Source of the DNA: Candidatus Altimarinota bacterium
GTDB lineage: Bacteria > Patescibacteriota > Gracilibacteria > BD1-5 > UBA2023
Assembly: GCA_003488655.1 (NCBI GenBank)
Contig: DNKW01000076.1
Location: forward strand, 1-12,407
Length of the DNA: 12,407 bases
Reading direction: 5' to 3'
Each line of letters starts with the position of its first letter. Positions within the stretch are counted from its first letter, which is position 1. Made by a program: the position numbers and the translations under genes. The notes below the pieces were generated by a model. That model worked only from the letters and a program-made list of their open reading frames with translations, searched no databases and was not told where the DNA came from. Below, one piece after another: positions 1 through 7,550 of the stretch.

Positions 1-471
1 GCGACCAATATAGAGACCCATAAAATGGACGCCCTGAAACTCATGACGGAACTCGAAAAAGAGAGCTTTGACGCGATACTCCTCGATGTTCCCTGTAGTG
101 CCGAGGGACGATTCAAAATAGACGACGAGCGTTCGTACGGATTCTGGACTCTCACAAATATCCGAGACAAAGCCATAATCCAGACAAGCCTTCTTGAGGC
201 GAGCATTCCGCTTCTGAAGAAATGAGGAGTCCTCGTCTACTCGACTTGTACGCTTGCTCCGGAAGAAAATGAGGGGGTGGTGAGCGATATTCTCGCGAAG
301 CATCCTGATCTCAAGCTAGAGGTTATTGATACGACCAGCATACCATTTGCCCGACCTGGAATTACGAGCTTCGAAAAAGCCCTATATAATAGCGATATAG
401 GAAACACGATTCGCATCCTGCCATCCAATCTGACGGAGGGGTTCTACGTGGCGAAGATTCGGAAGATATAG
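1..471 (+). CDS. NOL1/NOP2/Sun-family RNA cytosine-C5 methyltransferase, 3' part
   Basis: C-terminal 156 residues of a SAM-dependent RNA m5C methyltransferase (RsmB/RsmF/NSUN superfamily) that would methylate a cytosine in rRNA or tRNA. The gene starts before the window. Motif IV is visible as DVPCSAEG near residue 34, and the catalytic-cysteine motif VI as STCTLAPEENE from about residue 80. In this family both cysteines act in the covalent methyl transfer. The reading frame crosses a TGA at 223-225 just before GVLVYSTCT, exactly where relatives have the KPGG/KKGG turn, so TGA is read as Gly. It ends at TAG 469-471. Read with the standard code it would be two separate fragments. The N-terminal RNA-binding part (PUA or NusB-like), which would tell RsmB from RsmF-type enzymes, is outside the window, so the exact substrate is not assigned. 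Confidence 0.9.
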
Positions 472-488
472 TTTTGATTTTAAAGGAT

Positions 489-517
489 ATTTAATATACT
501 GCAGAGAGAGATATAAT
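489..517 (+). promoter_or_regulatory. Putative promoter of the membrane-protein gene
   Basis: A perfect TATAAT lies at 512-517 in the AT-rich 66-bp gap after the methyltransferase. The hexamer about 17 bp upstream (ATTTAA, 489-494) is a poor -35. Transcription would begin near 524 and leave a leader of only about 14 nt before the ATG at 538, with no Shine-Dalgarno sequence. Confidence 0.4.
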
Positions 518-537
518 CTTCCTACTTTATTAACATT

Positions 538-1422
538 ATGTCTATGAATAAATACATAAAAATCTGAATATTGCTATTACTTAGTCCCATAATGGTACTA
601 ATATTATCATACTTTGATATATGAAATGATGTATTAGAATTCTTTGGTATAATGTCTATATTTGTATGAATTCCACTATGATTAATTTCCATAGGATTTT
701 GAATTTCTTATTCTTACTCTAAAGATAAAAGTCATGGGCTTGTGATACAACCCACGTACAAAGAAAACGAATTATTACAAAGTAGGATTTTTATATGATT
801 ACCTATAATGATGGGGATATGACTTTATCTTTTATTTTCACCATCCCTAAGCTTAATAATCAAACCAGCAGATATTATTTTTATAAAATCATTTTTTATA
901 GGGATTCCTTTGCTGATAATTTTTGCCATAACTTACTCCTATGTTAAAGACAGGAAAGGAAAGTTATTAAAGAAGCGTGCTTATGATATAGGAATATTTC
1001 TTTGAATATTGTGACTATTTTGATTATATGATAAGTTTTCAACCATACCCCTATATTACTTTTTGATAATATTTTTCTGTTTGTGATTATTTTGATTAGT
1101 ATTGTTCATACTAAGTATTTTCTATACCACGAAAGAAATAGAAGAATATTTGATAGAACCATCATTGAAGAACACTAATCAAATTACAGACAGTAATGGG
1201 GTATCCTCGTCTAATAATAATGATCTTTTAGAAATAGAAAAAGAGTTTTTTGATGAGATTTTAAAAGAGTGAAATCTTCAAGAGTATCAAGAGTATTTAG
1301 CAGAAACTAAAGAATTATATACTGACTGAATAAAAGATGAGCAATCTGAAAAAAGAAAAGAAGAAATCAAAGTAGTACTAAACTATATAGATGAGGAGTA
1401 TAAGAAGTATAATTTAGTATAA
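538..1422 (+). CDS. Polytopic membrane protein of unknown function (code-25 ORF)
   Basis: A 294-residue protein that becomes visible only when TGA is read as Gly: the frame holds 14 TGA codons and no TAA or TAG before 1420-1422. With TGA counted, 14 of its 22 glycines use TGA. Six hydrophobic segments are seen at about residues 7-25, 36-58, 83-108, 112-136, 149-164 and 171-196. A charged, Glu/Lys-rich and probably cytoplasmic tail of about 95 residues follows, with coiled-coil character in its last 65. Many TGA glycines fall inside the membrane helices, as expected for Gly. No catalytic motif or known family is recognised. The base composition is much more AT-rich than in hflX or infB, which suggests weak constraint or foreign origin. 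The ATG is chosen because it follows the TATAAT closely; a second ATG lies two codons later. The downstream PEGA gene converges on it with an 18-bp gap. Confidence 0.8.
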
Positions 1423-1440
1423 GAAAATCTCCATACTGGA

Positions 1441-2721
1441 TTATTTCACCTCTTTCCTCAGCAAATCCACCAAATAACTCTTCCCTTCCTTGTTGAAGAA
1501 TATCTTCGCGTCCACCATGCGGATGACATCGACATCGTCGAGAATTTTCAGAATCTCCGTTGCCCCCTTATAATAGACATAGGCAGTTTTCTGGGTGACA
1601 AATATATAAGCACCGCTGATTTTGTAAACTTTTACATCCGTCGTGTGTTCGAGATCAAGTGTTTTGGAATACTCTTTTTCTGAATCAACGATCCGGAAGA
1701 TTCCTTTCCCTTGCTTTTCTCCGAAAAGGATTGTTTCACCGTCAAACTCCCATACCTGAGAGATAATATCCATTCACCAATCGGGTTTTTTTAAAGGAGT
1801 CACTGCTACATCCGTCTGATCAACAGGAAAAAGTATTCATTTTTCAAAGAAATAAGGAATTTTTCCTATATGAACCACGGCCTCAGGAAATTGCAACGCT
1901 CCGGTCTGATATTCGAAATATTTCCAACTCGTATTGGTATTGTCTCCGTTATAGATATATTCTGGGGTTACGACAATCCGATCATTGATGGCAAGGATTT
2001 TTTCACGAATATTCGATAGAGTTGGTCCTGCAAATCGCATCGTATCATGACAAAAAAGCTTTTCTCCATAATAGGAGATATTCGTGCACTGAAGAGGAAT
2101 CCCTGTTTCCCGATCAATAATGTTTGAAAATTTTTCGGTACTCTGAGAATAGCTGAGTATATTATTGCCATCCGTAAAATACTGTCATCCGATATGTTCG
2201 TATGTCGTCTCTATGCGGTGGAGTATCTGAAAATCTGTATCGACGACCAGAAGCGAACCCGTGGAAGTATCGTGAAGAAGAAAAAAGTCACCATATAATG
2301 AAAGTCCGCTAAAAGCAAGAGGCAGGGGAGAATATTCCGGATTGGCGAAAAGATTGACTACCGTGGTATAAAATGGATTCTTCTTGGTAATGTCGAGAAG
2401 AAGTGTAATGGGAAGATATCATTTTTTCTGAATGGAAATCGTATACTCTCCCAGATCAAATATCGTTTTAGAGTTATTATTATATGGCTCGCCATTTATA
2501 AAAATATTGTCAGGTGAAGGAAACACGTGTATGTCTATGATTCCAAAAGGCTTAAGAAATGCCTGTTTGGAAGTATCCTCCTGATTGAAAAATCGCTCAT
2601 AATTCGGATAATACCCCTGAAAGAAGAAAAAGAGAAACGCCGTCATAACAATCACCACCACCCAAAAGATGCGGTCTTTATTTTTATGTATGCGGATTTC
2701 TTCTTGATATGAGGGAATCAT
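1441..2721 (-). CDS. Membrane-anchored PEGA-domain protein
   Basis: 426 residues when four TGA codons (at 2421, 2187, 1839 and 1776, first base on the minus strand) are read as Gly; in the standard code it breaks into pieces. Residues 1-17 are charged, about 18-35 form one strong transmembrane helix, and the rest is predicted extracytoplasmic. Residues about 62-106 match the PEGA pattern: an IHVFPSPDNIFINGEPY strand-turn, then a short insert, then GEYTISIQKKGY. PEGA domains occur in surface and envelope proteins and are thought to mediate binding. The remaining 320 residues consist of repeated short beta-strand segments with aromatic and Asp-Gly turns, resembling a beta-propeller, but I cannot assign a blade repeat. 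It lies 260 bp downstream of the glycosyltransferase on the same strand, so joint expression is possible. No signal-peptidase site is evident, so it is probably a type II anchored protein. There is no Shine-Dalgarno before the ATG. Confidence 0.82.
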
Positions 2722-2762
2722 AGAACGATTTTAATTATTAGAAAAAAGGGGATAAAAGATTT

Positions 2763-2925
2763 TGTCATTCCGAGCGAAGTCGAGGAATCCCTTTGGGTCG
2801 GGTTGTTTGATGCAGAAATATCAGATATTTTCATGATTCATGTCTATGGGTTTCTTAACAATATTGTGTCAACGAGATGCTTTAAAGGGATTTCTCCACT
2901 TCACTCCGTTTCGGTCGAAATGACA
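2763..2925. repeat. 163-bp palindromic repeat of the GTCATTCCGAGCG type
   Basis: The ends are inverted copies. The left end begins TGTCATTCCGAGCGAAGTCG; the reverse complement of the right end begins TGTCATTTCGACCGAAACGG. Both continue into a shared GGAATCCCTTT or AAATCCCTTT block, after a 7-8 nt length difference. The centre (about 2797-2880) is unrelated AT-rich spacer. Ends of the form GTCATTCCGAGCG...GAGGAATC are familiar from non-coding dispersed repeats in many bacterial genomes. It has no ORF and fills the gap between the glycosyltransferase stop and the PEGA gene start. It could fold as a long RNA hairpin in a read-through transcript. Confidence 0.75.
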
Positions 2926-2981
2926 AGACTCTAATTTTTCTCTTTATTTTGAAGTAAAAGCTAATTTTATAATTCGAATCT

Positions 2982-4460
2982 TTACTTTCTTTTCATCTTC
3001 TGCGTCGTCTCAAACACTCCGAGTCGTTTTCAGAAAAAGAGGCGAACTTGGCTCTCGATGGCAGGAAGAGAGAAAAGTGTCAGGGTCAAGATGGGGATAA
3101 GTGCCCATTGGAAGATATTGAACAGGTAATCCCGCTTACGAAAAGTTGTGTATTTTTTCATAATGAGAATCGATATGATACTCGGAAATATAATGGTGGC
3201 AAATATCCAAGTGAAGAGAAAGGAGGTAATAAGGGGAATTGTGAGACTTACGATGGATTCACGAACCGATAAAAGAATACCGGGAATGTATCCGATAAAA
3301 AAGAGCATCAGTGCGCCTCCTGACCAGAACAAGTGATTCAGTATCAGGTACCTTGTTTTCTTGAATTTTTCGAGAAATGGAATATTTGGGTTGGCAACAA
3401 ACTGAGGGATGACATACTCGATGTCAGTACACCCCCACGACCAGCGCCTGAGCTGTTTATATTGTGATTTTACGGTCTTGAGAAAAGTTTCCTCCTCGAC
3501 GATATCCATTTTACATACCGCCGGAACGTTCACGATTCTAAACATTCCATCAAATGCGAAATAACTTCGCCAGTATTGAAACCCGTCTTCAACGATGCTT
3601 GTCAGCGACCAGAAATCCGCTTTCTTGAGACAATACAGAGACTGACCATAGACTGCGAAGTTCCGGTAGAACTCCGGATTCTGCGACTCGGAAAGCTGCC
3701 AAAATGTCGTCCCCATGGCGATAAGCCGAGCGAAAAACGTTCCCTTGTGCCAATTATTGGCGTACACGGGAGTATATTGATAGATGGCGTTTTGATTGTG
3801 TTCCGTGGAGAGAAAAGTATAGCTTGTGATGAGAAAGAAGTTTGTTTCCACGAGAGTATCGGTATCGATAGTGGACACGAAAGTCATATGATCATCAAAC
3901 TCTTCCATTTCTGTATACCGTTTTATTGCATAGGTAATATTGGAACCCTTTACTTTTCCTTCACCTTTAATATCTGCGGGATGAACCACATTTACAATCC
4001 GCACAGGAGAGGTTCACGAATAATCGGCAACGATTTTTTCTGCATTTTCCATCGCCCCGGGTCCGCGCTCTTCGGTTGCGAGAAGGACGGTGATATTTTC
4101 CAGATACGGATAATCATTCGCGATAATAGATGCGATATTTTCAGCGATGACGTCATAAGGCTCGGAATAAATAGGAACGATAACAATGTGTTTCAAATGC
4201 TTCGCTTCGCCAAGGATCACCGGATAATCGGAATAATCGTGTTTGTTAGTACGAAGGAGTCGGATATAGGAAGTGAGGACATAGTAATAGGACTCAAATA
4301 CCTTTATAGTCCAATAGGAGATATAAAAAGCTATGAAAAGAATACCCACCTGATAGCTGATACTCAAAAGTATTATCGGAATAAAAAAGATAATACAGAG
4401 AAAGATAAGGGGGAGCTTGGAGAGAAAAGCTTGGCTCAGAAAATACGGATGAAGTTTCAT
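2982..4460 (-). CDS. Family-2 membrane glycosyltransferase (cellulose/hyaluronan-synthase-like)
   Basis: 492 residues when two TGA codons (first bases 4016 and 3032, minus strand) are read as Gly; stop TAA at 2982-2984. Two N-terminal membrane helices (about 17-33 and 37-55) precede a cytoplasmic GT-A domain that begins HIVIVPIYSEP (about 91-101). The DxD-type motif STIDTDT is near 196-202, the acid-base VED motif near 290-292, and QLRRW (QxxRW) near 336-340. About four membrane helices follow. This is the arrangement of processive GT2 enzymes that polymerise and export a polysaccharide, with QxxRW typical of the processive branch. The sugar cannot be read from the sequence. The second TGA adds a 16-residue tail ending FETTQKMKRK that the standard code would cut off. 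A good promoter lies upstream, and the PEGA protein follows on the same strand, which suggests a small surface-polysaccharide unit. Confidence 0.88.
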
Positions 4461-4489
4461 GTTGCAGTATAATAATAGGAATGACGGGG

Positions 4490-4517
4490 ATTATAGAGAA
4501 AAGTGGGGGGATTGCAA
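4490..4517 (-). promoter_or_regulatory. Sigma70-type promoter for the glycosyltransferase
   Basis: On the minus strand TTGCAA (4512-4517) and TATAAT (4490-4495) are separated by 16 bp. Transcription would start near 4483, giving a leader of about 22 nt that lacks a Shine-Dalgarno sequence. Confidence 0.6.
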
Positions 4518-4551
4518 ATTATCTGAAAAGTTTCCCTTTACTTTTGCTTTC

Positions 4552-4691
4552 AATTTCATACTATTTTATGAAATTACGTTGATTTCATGATTCATCGCTT
4601 TTCGATAGTATTTTCATTTCTCGTACATATGAAGCCGTGGACATCCTTAAATATATCAAGGCCATATGAACATCGAAATGAAAATACCATC
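4552..4691. repeat. Small hairpin and 88-bp imperfect palindrome upstream of hflX
   Basis: Two structures share the gap between the divergent glycosyltransferase and hflX. A perfect 9-bp stem (AATTTCATA / TATGAAATT, 6-nt loop) lies at 4552-4575. Next, 4604-4691 is an imperfect palindrome whose outer arms are GATAGTATTTTCATTTC and the complement of GATGGTATTTTCATTTC; CATATG recurs in both arms and CCTT/AAGG closes the centre. Neither has a following T-run, so they are not ordinary terminators. The palindrome does not share the core of the 121-bp repeat family found elsewhere in the window. It may be a leader structure of hflX, an operator or another short mobile palindrome. No clear promoter for hflX was found here. 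Confidence 0.6.
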
Positions 4692-4739
4692 TTTCGCTCA
4701 GAATCAGATTGACTAGGAATCCTCATAAACTCACTCTCT

Positions 4740-5963
4740 ATGAAAACCATCATCGTCGACATCGCTCCACGAAATATCAAAACCGAGGATCTGGAAGCTC
4801 GAATGACCGAGCTCGAATCGCTCGTATCCACCTATGGCGACACAGTGGTCGTGAAGCGCATCCAGAAACGCGACACTCCGGATTATGTCACGTACGTCGG
4901 AACGGGGAAACTTGATGAGATGATCGCCGCAGGCGAGGAGCTCGGAGCCGAGCGGATCGTCATCGGGAACATACTGAAACCGGCGCAGATCTACCATATC
5001 AATGAGATTCTCCGGGAACGAAAATCCAAAATCCAAGCCTGGGATAGAATCGATTTGATTCTGAAGATATTTGACCAACATGCCCATTCACCGGAAGCCA
5101 AGCTCCAGATCGAGCTTGCCTCCATCCGCCATATGGGGCCGCGGATTTTCGGAATGGGAATGGAGCTCTCCCGACAAGGATGAGGTGGCTCCGGAGCTAT
5201 GCGCGGACTTGGGGAAACCAACACCGAGATTATGAAGCGCCACCTTCGCGACCACGAGCTCAAGATTATCGAAAAACTCGAGAAGTACAGTAGAACCCGG
5301 AGCGAACACCGCAAGGCCCGCAAGCGCAAAAACCTGAAAACAGTCGGAATCGTCGGATACACAAACGCCGGAAAATCCACCCTTATGAATACCCTGACTC
5401 ATAAATGAGTCCTCGCCGAAGATAAACTCTTCGCAACTCTTGGGACGAGTGTCGGGAAGATGATGCTTCAGAGAAAACCTCACACGAATGCAGAAACATG
5501 GAAAAATAGTCAAATTTGTCGTGAAAATTGAGCATCAGAGTGAGCTGTACGAGATAGTACAGTGAACGAGGAAGCGGAAATTTGAACGCAAAGTTGGCAT
5601 TTTAACATGTTTCCGGTACTTGTGAATGATACCATCGGATTCATCCGTGACTTGCCCCCAGAACTCATCCGGGCGTTTTCTTCGACACTGGAGGATTCCA
5701 TAGAAGCCGATATATTGCTCCACGTCATCGATGCGAGCGATCCGAAGGTTCTCGATAAAATCGACATTGTGGACACGACCCTGTCGAACATCGGAGCCAC
5801 GCAACCGAGAATCTACGTGTTCAACAAGATCGACCACATGTCCGAGCTCGCCATCCTTATGATGTGGGAGCAGTTCGCGGAACTGAACCCTCTCTTTATC
5901 AGTGCGGTGAGCGGACGGGGAATAGAGGAATTGAAGGAGAGGATTGGAGAGATGGTGGAATAA
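4740..5963 (+). CDS. hflX: Ribosome-associated GTPase HflX, with an in-frame insertion
   Basis: HflX binds the 50S subunit and rescues or splits stalled ribosomes. The protein has 407 residues if five TGA codons (5181, 5406, 5529, 5541, 5583) are Gly. The N-terminal HflX domain carries KRDTPDYVTYVGTGK. The family signature from about residue 143 reads SRQGGGGSGAMRGLGET, with one Gly from TGA. The G domain has GYTNAGKST (206-214), LFATL (230-234), NDTIGF (296-301), NKID (362-365) and SAVSG (388-392). Relatives have about 14 residues between FATL and the strand before DTxGF; here there are about 58. The excess matches a 121-bp hairpin repeat (5493-5613) that keeps frame. The ATG at 4740 gives the usual HflX N-terminus (KTIIVDI). 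With code 25 the frame is also open back to an ATG at 4629, which is less likely. No Shine-Dalgarno is seen. The TAA overlaps a terminator palindrome. Confidence 0.93.
5493..5613 (+). repeat. 121-bp hairpin element, copy 1, in frame within hflX
   Basis: The ends GAAACATG (5493-5500) and CATGTTTC (5606-5613) are perfect inverted copies. Inside them TCAAATTT (5509-5517 area) pairs with AAATTTGA (5578-5585), and the tip is CTGTAC-GAGATA-GTACAG. The core TTGAGCATC...GTGAG...GTGAACGAGG.AGCGGAAA is shared with the elements at 7807-7927 and 10758-10880. Translated in the hflX frame it contributes three TGA (Gly) codons and no TAA or TAG. The corresponding frame in copy 3 contains TAG and in copy 2 TAA. 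Exact insertion boundaries are uncertain by a few bases. Confidence 0.8.
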
Positions 5964-5999
5964 AAATACCCCATTCCGAATTCGGAATGGGGTATTTTT
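5962..5999. terminator. Bidirectional terminator shared by hflX and hicA
   Basis: A perfect 19-bp inverted repeat without a spacer: the left arm starts AAAAATACCCC and the right arm ends GGGGTATTTTT. It has A/T runs on both outer sides, so it can act as a rho-independent terminator in either direction. It overlaps the hflX TAA and lies 8 bp beyond the hicA stop, between convergent genes. Confidence 0.85.
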
Positions 6000-6006
6000 C
6001 AAAGTT

Positions 6007-6216
6007 CTACTTCTCCAAATCTTCCTTTGTCAGTCATGTCTGTTTCAAAATTGCCATGAGAGTCCCAACGGGGATATCTTTCTTGTGAAGTGACACGGTC
6101 GTTCGTTTCTTCGAAGCACTCTGGTACATAATCACGTGACTTCCGGTTATGTGATCTTCCATCCATCAAAACCTCTTCAAGAACGCGATAATATCTTTCG
6201 GTTTATACTGTTTCAT
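6007..6216 (-). CDS. hicA: HicA-type mRNA interferase toxin
   Basis: 69 residues, not visible in the standard code because codons 17 (6166-6168) and 61 (6034-6036) are TGA. Read as Gly they give the classical HicA pattern: KPKDIIAFLKRFGW, then TGSHVIMY with the family's conserved histidine (residue 27), a KKRTTVSLHKKDIPVGTL strand-turn, and ILKQTGLT. HicA has a dsRBD-like fold and cleaves mRNA (and tmRNA) to arrest translation until HicB neutralises it. It begins 14 nt inside the 3' end of hicB, so the two are translationally coupled on one transcript in the order antitoxin then toxin. Its stop TAG (6007-6009) is next to the bidirectional terminator. The catalytic His, the conserved TGSH and the full length suggest an active toxin. 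Confidence 0.9.
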
Positions 6217-6430
6217 AGACAGAAACTGAGGAGATAAAACGGGTTTTTTCTTCCACCGGGACATATTCCCCATGTTTTCTCTGAGACGATATATATGCTT
6301 TTATAGCATCCTGTACCATCTCTCTTGCCTCTTCCATATTTTCCCCATAGGAAACGCACCCCGGTAATTCCAGAACTTCCACGGTATACCCACCCTCTGG
6401 CTCCTGTGTAAAGATTGTTGTATATTGCAT
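6203..6430 (-). CDS. hicB: HicB-type antitoxin
   Basis: 75 residues from the ATG at 6430. The family core is clear: EPEGGYTVEVLELPGCVSYG (GGYxVxxxxLPGCxSxG), followed by ENMEEAREMVQDAIKAYI. HicB forms a partly degraded RNase H-like fold that covers the HicA active site. This is the short single-domain form, as no ribbon-helix-helix or HTH region follows the core. The frame is open to an upstream ATG at 6460 (10 residues longer), but HicB proteins normally start right before the first strand (here MQYTTIF), and a TATAAT at 6441-6446 lies inside that extension, so 6430 is preferred. No in-frame TGA is present. The gene overlaps hicA by 14 nt. Confidence 0.88.
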   Translation of the reverse strand: MQYTTIFTQEPEGGYTVEVLELPGCVSYGENMEEAREMVQDAIKAYISSQRKHGEYVPVEEKTRFISSVSVYETV

Positions 6431-6440
6431 AGTATGGTTG

Positions 6441-6460
6441 ATTATAGAATATATCAACAT
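6441..6460 (-). promoter_or_regulatory. Putative hicBA promoter (-10 region)
   Basis: On the minus strand a TATAAT at 6441-6446 ends 10 nt before the hicB ATG, which would give a nearly leaderless mRNA. A second TATAAT-like box overlaps 6455-6460. No convincing -35 was seen. The AT-rich repeats around both boxes (TATATAAT, GATATATTC) could serve HicAB autoregulation, but no clean operator palindrome is evident. Confidence 0.4.
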
Positions 6461-6509
6461 TATATACCGAGGGCTAGAAAATCAAAAAGATTTTACGTTG
6501 CAAGGTAGA

Positions 6510-6565
6510 ATCCCCTCTTTATCAGTGCGGTGAGTGGTCGGGGAATCGGGGAGATGGTGGGGTAA
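6510..6565 (+). pseudogene. Decayed second copy of the hflX 3' end
   Basis: CTCTTTATCAGTGCGGTGAG (from 6514) is identical to hflX 5892-5911. It continues GTGGTCGGGGAAT (hflX: CGGACGGGGAAT) and, after loss of about 31 bp relative to hflX, GGGGAGATGGTGGGGTAAAAA (hflX: GGAGAGATGGTGGAATAAAAA). It would encode PLFISAVSGRGI-GEMVG and a stop, i.e. the G5 motif and C-terminus of HflX. No upstream GTPase sequence is attached. Together with the real hflX tail it brackets the hicBA pair. Confidence 0.75.
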
Positions 6566-6604
6566 AAAAATCCCCGAAGTCTCCTCCAAAGAGTTATCGG
6601 GGAA
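6564..6604 (-). terminator. Rho-independent terminator of the nuclease gene
   Basis: On the minus strand TCCCCGA (6597-6603) pairs with TCGGGGA (6571-6577), followed directly by seven T residues (6564-6570). The 19-nt loop can itself close with CTC/GAG. It lies 17 bp after the nuclease stop codon and overlaps the end of the hflX remnant. Confidence 0.75.
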
Positions 6605-6620
6605 ATATATACAATACTGT

Positions 6621-7523
6621 TTACTTACATAGACTCTCGCAAGGTACTGTATCTTTATCTCTATCGAGACTGTTAATTCAACAAGAATTGAGGTAGTATC
6701 TCGCTTCCTCACATGAATTCATCTCTGTACAGTAATTCTTTTTTATCGAACAGGAGAATGAACCAATGATCGGAGTGATAATACTTGGAATTGTCAGTAT
6801 ATTTTGTACAGAGGGCTTGGTTGTTGTTTCATTTCAAGACTTTTCTACTGGTTTTCTTTTTCCTTCGCAGTATTTCCAGACCCCTACTACATTTTTCTTT
6901 GCCTCATCCTCGGCTGATTTTAGTTGATTATCATATTTGTTCGGAACTTTGTATACATAGTTAAATCCATATCCTTCACGTATTGCCAAGGCTTCATAAT
7001 AAACACCTCATGATAGAAATATATGTCCAAGTGTACGACCGTATTTATCGATTGTATCTTGTGTAGGATCTGTTTCTATCGTAATAGTCTGTCATGATAG
7101 GGCTTTTGTTGCAAATTCGCTCGCTTCTCTTCCGTAACATTCTTCATAACCGGTCCGAGTTGAATACTTTTCCGGGGTATCGATTCCGATAATACGAATA
7201 GTTTTTGTTTCACTATTACGAATTACTTTGATTGTATCACCGTCCGTTACCGAAGTGACTACATATGTGGTATTATCTGTAGCCTGTAAGTGTTCGATTA
7301 CTGCACTGACAAGATATGATATCCTTTCATTCTTTGCTTGTTTCTCTTTAAGTGTCTCAAGAGCACGAATGAATTTTGCTCTCGAGGTTCCTTTGCTTAT
7401 AATTGCCTCAACCTTCTTAGTTACAGCATCGATAGCTATAATATCTTTCTCATTCGGCGTATAGGCGAAAGTTGTTCCTGTGAGATAAAGTACAAACAGG
7501 ATAGAAAATAAAATTCTTCTCAT
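6621..7523 (-). CDS. Secreted SNase-fold nuclease with C-terminal excalibur domain
   Basis: 300 residues once four TGA codons (first bases 7094, 7010, 6836 and 6680) are read as Gly; the standard code would cut it off in the middle of the nuclease domain. Residues 1-20 look like a signal peptide (RR, hydrophobic ILFSILFVLYL, TTFA before Tyr21). About 21-85 is a helical linker. The staphylococcal-nuclease fold (about 86-210) shows TDGDTIKV (93-100), RIIGIDTPE with Arg110, Asp115 and Glu118, and DKYGR with Arg163, equivalent to the catalytic Arg35, Asp40, Glu43 and Arg87. Residues about 258-300 form an excalibur calcium-binding domain (C..KKNYC, MNSCEEARYYLNSCG, DRDKDTVPCESLC). It should degrade extracellular DNA or RNA in a Ca2+-dependent way, which suits nucleotide scavenging in a CPR bacterium. 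Two Gly-TGA codons follow LS in nearly identical contexts (ALSG, FLSGG). Confidence 0.92.
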
Positions 7524-7550
7524 AAAAAAGACGTATTAAAAAATAAATAC

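Noticed and set aside
3576..4472. 298-residue plus-strand frame opposite the glycosyltransferase
   Set aside because: The minus strand encodes clear GT2 motifs across this span; the plus frame has no recognisable domain.
5184..5606. hflX as a pseudogene broken by several stops
   Set aside because: All interruptions are TGA, which encodes Gly here; the frame is continuous from 4740 to 5963 and the G motifs are intact.
6482..6712. 76-residue minus-strand frame
   Set aside because: It is made of the antisense of the hflX-tail remnant, the nuclease terminator and the nuclease 3' end in another frame.
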